DNA of 7,938 bases from an uncultured Candidatus Melainabacteria bacterium (GTDB taxonomy: Bacteria; Cyanobacteriota; Vampirovibrionia; Gastranaerophilales; Gastranaerophilaceae). Shown here piece after piece: positions 5,357 through 7,938 of the stretch (the stretch's first letter is position 1; each line of letters starts with the position of its first letter). The stretch covers positions 1-7,938 of the forward strand of contig CAKUXD010000048.1 in NCBI GenBank assembly GCA_934699705.1, in the 5' to 3' direction. A model generated the notes under the pieces. It did not search any database. It was not told where the DNA came from and saw nothing but the letters and a program-made list of their open reading frames with translations. The position numbers were made by a program, and so were the translations under genes.

Positions 5357-6103
5357 ATGATAGATGAACAATCCAAGTTTTTTTATGAATCAGAGTATTT
5401 TGTAAGATATAGTGAAATGGATTATAAAAGACGCTTAAAGCCGTCTGCTTTTTTAAATTTTTTGCAAGATACTGCAACTAATGCGGCTGATATTGGCAAA
5501 TTTGGTTATGAACAAATTGTTGATAAGGGTTTAGGCTGGTATTTGTTAAAATATCACATGGAATTTAACAAATATCCTGCGGAAGTTCAGGATTTAATTA
5601 TCAAAACAGAGGCTAGGGGTTGTAATAAATTATTTGCGCAACGTGATTTTGAAATTTATACAAAAGAAAACGAGTTATTAGCAAGAGTTTTAAGCTATTG
5701 GACACTTGTAAAACTTGAAGATAAGTCAATTGTTTCGCCAAGTTCTGTATTTGAAGAAGTAATGCGTAAGGTTGAAAAGCGTGATGATGATTTATCTTTT
5801 AATAAAGTTCATCAAGTTGAAAGAGTTGATTATACCGCAGACTTTAAGGTAAGATTTGATGATATTGACGTAAACGGACACGTTAATAACATGCATTATA
5901 TAGTTTGGGCTTTAGAAGCGTTACCAAAAGAATATAGGGATAATCATCTCTTAAAAACACTTGATATGGTTTATAAAAAAGAAGTTCAGTATGGTAATGA
6001 AATTTTAACTGAATCTCAAATTGATGATAATTTTGTAAAAATTGTGGTGAAAAATAAAGTAACTGGCGATGATTTATGCGTAATTGAAGCAGAATTTTCA
6101 TAA
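5357..6103 (+). CDS. Acyl-ACP thioesterase (double hot-dog, FatA/FatB family)
   Basis: Hydrolyses fatty acyl-acyl carrier protein to release free fatty acid, ending or diverting fatty acid synthesis in the cytoplasm. The 248 residues form two hot-dog halves. The N-terminal one has VRYSEMD (16-22) and a long helix with FLNFLQDTATNAA (32-44). The C-terminal one opens with VRFDDIDVNGHVNNMHY (165-181). Asp171, Asn173 and His175 in DVNGHV match the Asp-Asn-His catalytic set described for plant FatB. Bacterial members of this length are common in anaerobes. AAGG at 5344-5347 lies 9 nt before the ATG; another ATG at 5364 is out of frame. It has its own extended -10 promoter. Chain-length preference cannot be read from the sequence. 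An acyl-CoA substrate is possible but less likely for this family. Confidence 0.9.
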   Translation: MIDEQSKFFYESEYFVRYSEMDYKRRLKPSAFLNFLQDTATNAADIGKFGYEQIVDKGLGWYLLKYHMEFNKYPAEVQDLIIKTEARGCNKLFAQRDFEIYTKENELLARVLSYWTLVKLEDKSIVSPSSVFEEVMRKVEKRDDDLSFNKVHQVERVDYTADFKVRFDDIDVNGHVNNMHYIVWALEALPKEYRDNHLLKTLDMVYKKEVQYGNEILTESQIDDNFVKIVVKNKVTGDDLCVIEAEFS

Positions 6104-6138
6104 AAAGTAATTGATTTATTTTAAAAAGTCTTTGTTTG

Positions 6139-6147
6139 TGGTTTAAT
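6139..6147 (+). promoter_or_regulatory. Probable extended -10 promoter of ndk-tgt
   Basis: TGG followed by TTTAAT (6142-6147, 5 of 6 to the consensus) is a TGn extended -10 without a clear -35. +1 would be near 6154, with a 27-nt leader. An alternative is TTGTTT (6132-6137) with TATGAC (6155-6160) at 17 bp. The octamer TAAAAAGT is repeated upstream at 6101-6108 and 6122-6129, 21 bp apart; its meaning is unknown. Confidence 0.45.
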
Positions 6148-6180
6148 AGTTGTGTATGACTACAAAAAGAGGAATTAAAA

Positions 6181-6648
6181 ATGAGTATTGAAAGAACTTT
6201 TGTCGCACTAAAACCTGATGCAGTTCAAAGAGGTTTAATCGGTAAGATTATCAGCCGTTTTGAAGAAAAAGGATTTAAAATCATTGCTATGAAAATGTTA
6301 GAAGTTTCTGACGAACAAGCTGCAGCTCATTATGCAGAACACGTTGGAAAACCTTTCTACAATGGTTTAATTAAATTTATTACCTCTGCTCCTATCGTTG
6401 CTATGGTTGTTGAAGGTATTGACGCAGTTGAAGAAGTTAGACATATTTTAGGGGCAACAAATCCTTCAAAAGCTGATGTGGGTTCTATAAGAGCTGATTT
6501 TTCTCCAATAATGCAATGCAATTGTGTTCACGCATCAGATTCAGTTGCTTCTGCAGAAAGAGAAATGGCGATTTACTTTGATGTAGAAAAAGAACTTTGC
6601 ACAAATTGGAAAACTATGATGGAAGTTGTTTTAGATGGATTGCAATAA
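6181..6648 (+). CDS. ndk: Nucleoside diphosphate kinase
   Basis: Ndk passes the gamma phosphate of ATP to other nucleoside diphosphates through a phosphohistidine, keeping GTP, CTP, UTP and dNTP pools balanced. The 155-aa protein starts with the typical ERTFVALKPDAVQRGLIG (4-21, with phosphate-binding Lys11). It has NPSKADVGSIRADF (94-107) and the active-site motif NCVHASDSVASAE (114-126), in which His117 is the phosphorylated residue. Family members are commonly 130-155 residues, so it is at the long end, with a C-terminal extension of the kind seen in cyanobacterial and some other bacterial forms. AGAGGA at 6168-6173, 7 nt from the ATG, is a strong ribosome binding site. Its last 14 nt are also the start of tgt, so the two are translated from one message. 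Confidence 0.98.
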   Translation: MSIERTFVALKPDAVQRGLIGKIISRFEEKGFKIIAMKMLEVSDEQAAAHYAEHVGKPFYNGLIKFITSAPIVAMVVEGIDAVEEVRHILGATNPSKADVGSIRADFSPIMQCNCVHASDSVASAEREMAIYFDVEKELCTNWKTMMEVVLDGLQ

Positions 6649-7759
6649 GTATTTTAGTTATGATTTAGTACACGTTGACAAAAACACAGGCGCAAGAGCA
6701 GGTGTTTTACATACTCCGCATGGCGATATTGAAACTCCGATTTTTATGCCTGTTGGTACTAATTCTGCCGTAAAAATGCTTACAAATCACGATATTGAAA
6801 ATACTGGTGCGCAAATCATTTTGGCTAATTCATATCATTTATATTTGCGCGCTGGTACAAAATTAATAAAACAGTTTGGCGGTATCCATGGCTGGATGAA
6901 TTGGAATAAACCTGTTTTGACTGACTCTGGCGGATTTCAAGTTTTTTCTCTTGCTGATTTAAGAAAAATTACAGAAGACGGAGTTAAATTCCGCGATCCT
7001 AAAGACGGTAAAGAACACTTTATTTCACCAGAAATTTCAATGGAAATTCAGGAAGATATCGGTGCAGATATTATGATGGCATTTGATGTTTGCTCACCAT
7101 TTCCTTGTACTTATCAAGAAGCTAAAAAAGCTATGGAACAGACTCATCGCTGGTTAGAAAGATGCTTTAAAGCGAAAACTAACCCCAAACAAGCTTTATT
7201 TCCAATTGTTCAGGGTGCATTCTTCGATGATTTAAGACGAGAAAGCGTAAGTGTAATTTCGTCTTATGATGCGGTAGGGTATGCTATTGGCGGTCTATCT
7301 GTTGGTGAAGACAAAGAAACGATGAATCATTTTACAGAATTTACTGCTCCATTGTTACCTGAGCATAAACCAAGATATTTGATGGGAGTTGGAACTCCAG
7401 AAGATTTATTAGATGGTATAAAACGTGGAATTGATATGTTTGACTGCGTTTTACCGACAAGAAATGCAAGACATGGCTCTTTCTTTACTCATGAAGGTAA
7501 AAAATGTATTAAAAATCAACAATTCCAAGCTGATTCTTCACCTTTAGATGCAAATTGTGATTGTTATGCTTGTAAAAATCATTCAAGAGCATACATTAGA
7601 CATTTATTCAGATGTCAAGAGGCGACTGCTGGTACATTGATGTCTATTCATAATATTAAATTCTTAATTGATTTTGCAAAGGCTTGTAGAAAAGCTATTT
7701 TGAACGATGAATTTGATAAATTTTATGCAGAAAACTATTCACACTTTGTGAAAAAATAA
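6635..7759 (+). CDS. tgt: Queuine/preQ1 tRNA-guanine transglycosylase
   Basis: Tgt exchanges the wobble guanine G34 of tRNAs with GUN anticodons for preQ1, the committed tRNA step of queuosine synthesis. The 374 aa match bacterial Tgt. Visible are the general base Asp97 (TDSGGFQVF), the nucleophile Asp270 (GIDMFDCVLPTRNARHG), the base-binding Gln193 (IVQG), Gly220-Leu221 (IGGLSVGE), and the zinc ligands Cys308, Cys310, Cys313 and His339 with the same spacing as the Zymomonas enzyme. In the preQ1 pocket Asp151 and Cys153 are kept (FDVCSPFPC), but the residue between them is Val where the common sequence is DEC. The ATG at 6635 lies inside ndk, with GGAAG at 6621-6625 as ribosome binding site. 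The overlap leaves no leader for a preQ1 riboswitch. No intrinsic terminator is visible after it. Confidence 0.98.
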   Translation: MDCNKYFSYDLVHVDKNTGARAGVLHTPHGDIETPIFMPVGTNSAVKMLTNHDIENTGAQIILANSYHLYLRAGTKLIKQFGGIHGWMNWNKPVLTDSGGFQVFSLADLRKITEDGVKFRDPKDGKEHFISPEISMEIQEDIGADIMMAFDVCSPFPCTYQEAKKAMEQTHRWLERCFKAKTNPKQALFPIVQGAFFDDLRRESVSVISSYDAVGYAIGGLSVGEDKETMNHFTEFTAPLLPEHKPRYLMGVGTPEDLLDGIKRGIDMFDCVLPTRNARHGSFFTHEGKKCIKNQQFQADSSPLDANCDCYACKNHSRAYIRHLFRCQEATAGTLMSIHNIKFLIDFAKACRKAILNDEFDKFYAENYSHFVKK

Positions 7760-7938
7760 TGTCAGTCTGAACTTGCGGTTTTTCTGAAGGGCGCCGCGCC
7801 GTGTTAGTGTTTACGAACTTAGCCCCCCGTATGATATCAGTAAGGCGTTAATTTGATGACTCCCCGAATAAACCACTTATTATTTACTTTGTTGGTGTTA
7901 ATTTTGCGCTCAAGTATGCTATTGTTTTTGGAAAATGT
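7760..7938. other. Unassigned intergenic sequence with a GC-rich non-coding stretch
   Basis: No open frame of useful length crosses this stretch on either strand. Bases 7761-7870 are about 49% GC by my count, well above the rest of the window, with a run of ten G/C at 7791-7800 and CCCCCC at 7823-7828. Only short pairings are apparent (GGCG with CGCC around 7790-7800, GUCA 7761-7764 with UGAC 7857-7860), and I cannot match a tRNA, tmRNA, SRP RNA or RNase P RNA. From 7871 to the end GC drops to about 29%. Confidence 0.5.
7892..7920 (+). promoter_or_regulatory. Weak candidate promoter for a gene beyond the window
   Basis: TTGGTG (7892-7897) and TATGCT (7915-7920) lie 17 bp apart, with 3 of 6 and 4 of 6 matches to consensus. 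+1 would be near 7927, close to the right edge. No downstream gene is visible to support it. Confidence 0.25.

Noticed and set aside
7736..7756. TTCACA-CTT-TGTGAA palindrome at the end of tgt as a terminator
   Set aside because: It lies within the coding sequence and is followed by A residues, not T, on the plus strand. On the minus strand no T tract follows the hairpin.
1..7938. Mobile elements, CRISPR arrays or tRNA genes
   Set aside because: I found no transposase or integrase-like protein, no terminal inverted repeats, no regularly spaced repeats and no cloverleaf-like segment with a GTTC-type T arm.

Overview
The window is AT-rich (about one third GC by eye) and gene-dense, and it uses the standard bacterial code: tryptophans are TGG, and stops are TAA except one TAG. 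It looks like a bacterial chromosomal housekeeping region with no mobile element, phage gene or CRISPR array. Lineage cannot be fixed from the sequence alone. The long MetK (423 aa) with a cyanobacteria-like C-terminus, together with the low GC, would suit a non-photosynthetic cyanobacterial relative (Melainabacteria/Vampirovibrionia, Gastranaerophilales type). This is an inference held at modest confidence; low-GC Firmicutes are an alternative.

Layout. 1-528 is the 3' part of trmD (tRNA m1G37 methyltransferase), cut by the window edge. It meets a minus-strand gene (525-1655) tail to tail, the two stop codons sharing one TTAA. That gene encodes an unusual 376-aa DNA-binding protein that appears to be four GntR-type winged helices in a row with no ligand-binding domain. 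Its best promoter predicts a transcript starting on the A of its ATG. A 168-bp divergent intergenic region (1656-1823) holds this promoter, a perfect tandem 11-bp AT repeat, a metK promoter and a short GC-clamped RNA leader that can form a pseudoknot reaching the metK ribosome binding site. metK (1824-3095) ends at a strong intrinsic terminator (3111-3136).

Then come crcB/fluC (fluoride channel), a formyltransferase related to Fmt, and an endonuclease IV-family gene. Their ends overlap by 11 and 1 nt, so they look like one translationally coupled unit. An extended -10 promoter at 5306-5314 precedes an acyl-ACP thioesterase, and another at 6139-6147 precedes ndk. ndk overlaps tgt (tRNA-guanine transglycosylase, queuosine pathway) by 14 nt. 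The last 179 bp carry no gene and contain a GC-rich, apparently non-coding stretch.

How the genes relate: trmD consumes SAM, MetK makes it, Tgt modifies tRNA, and the formyltransferase uses a one-carbon donor, so much of the window concerns tRNA modification and one-carbon supply. The parts least explained by known families are the four-winged-helix regulator, its shared control region with metK, and the metK leader RNA.
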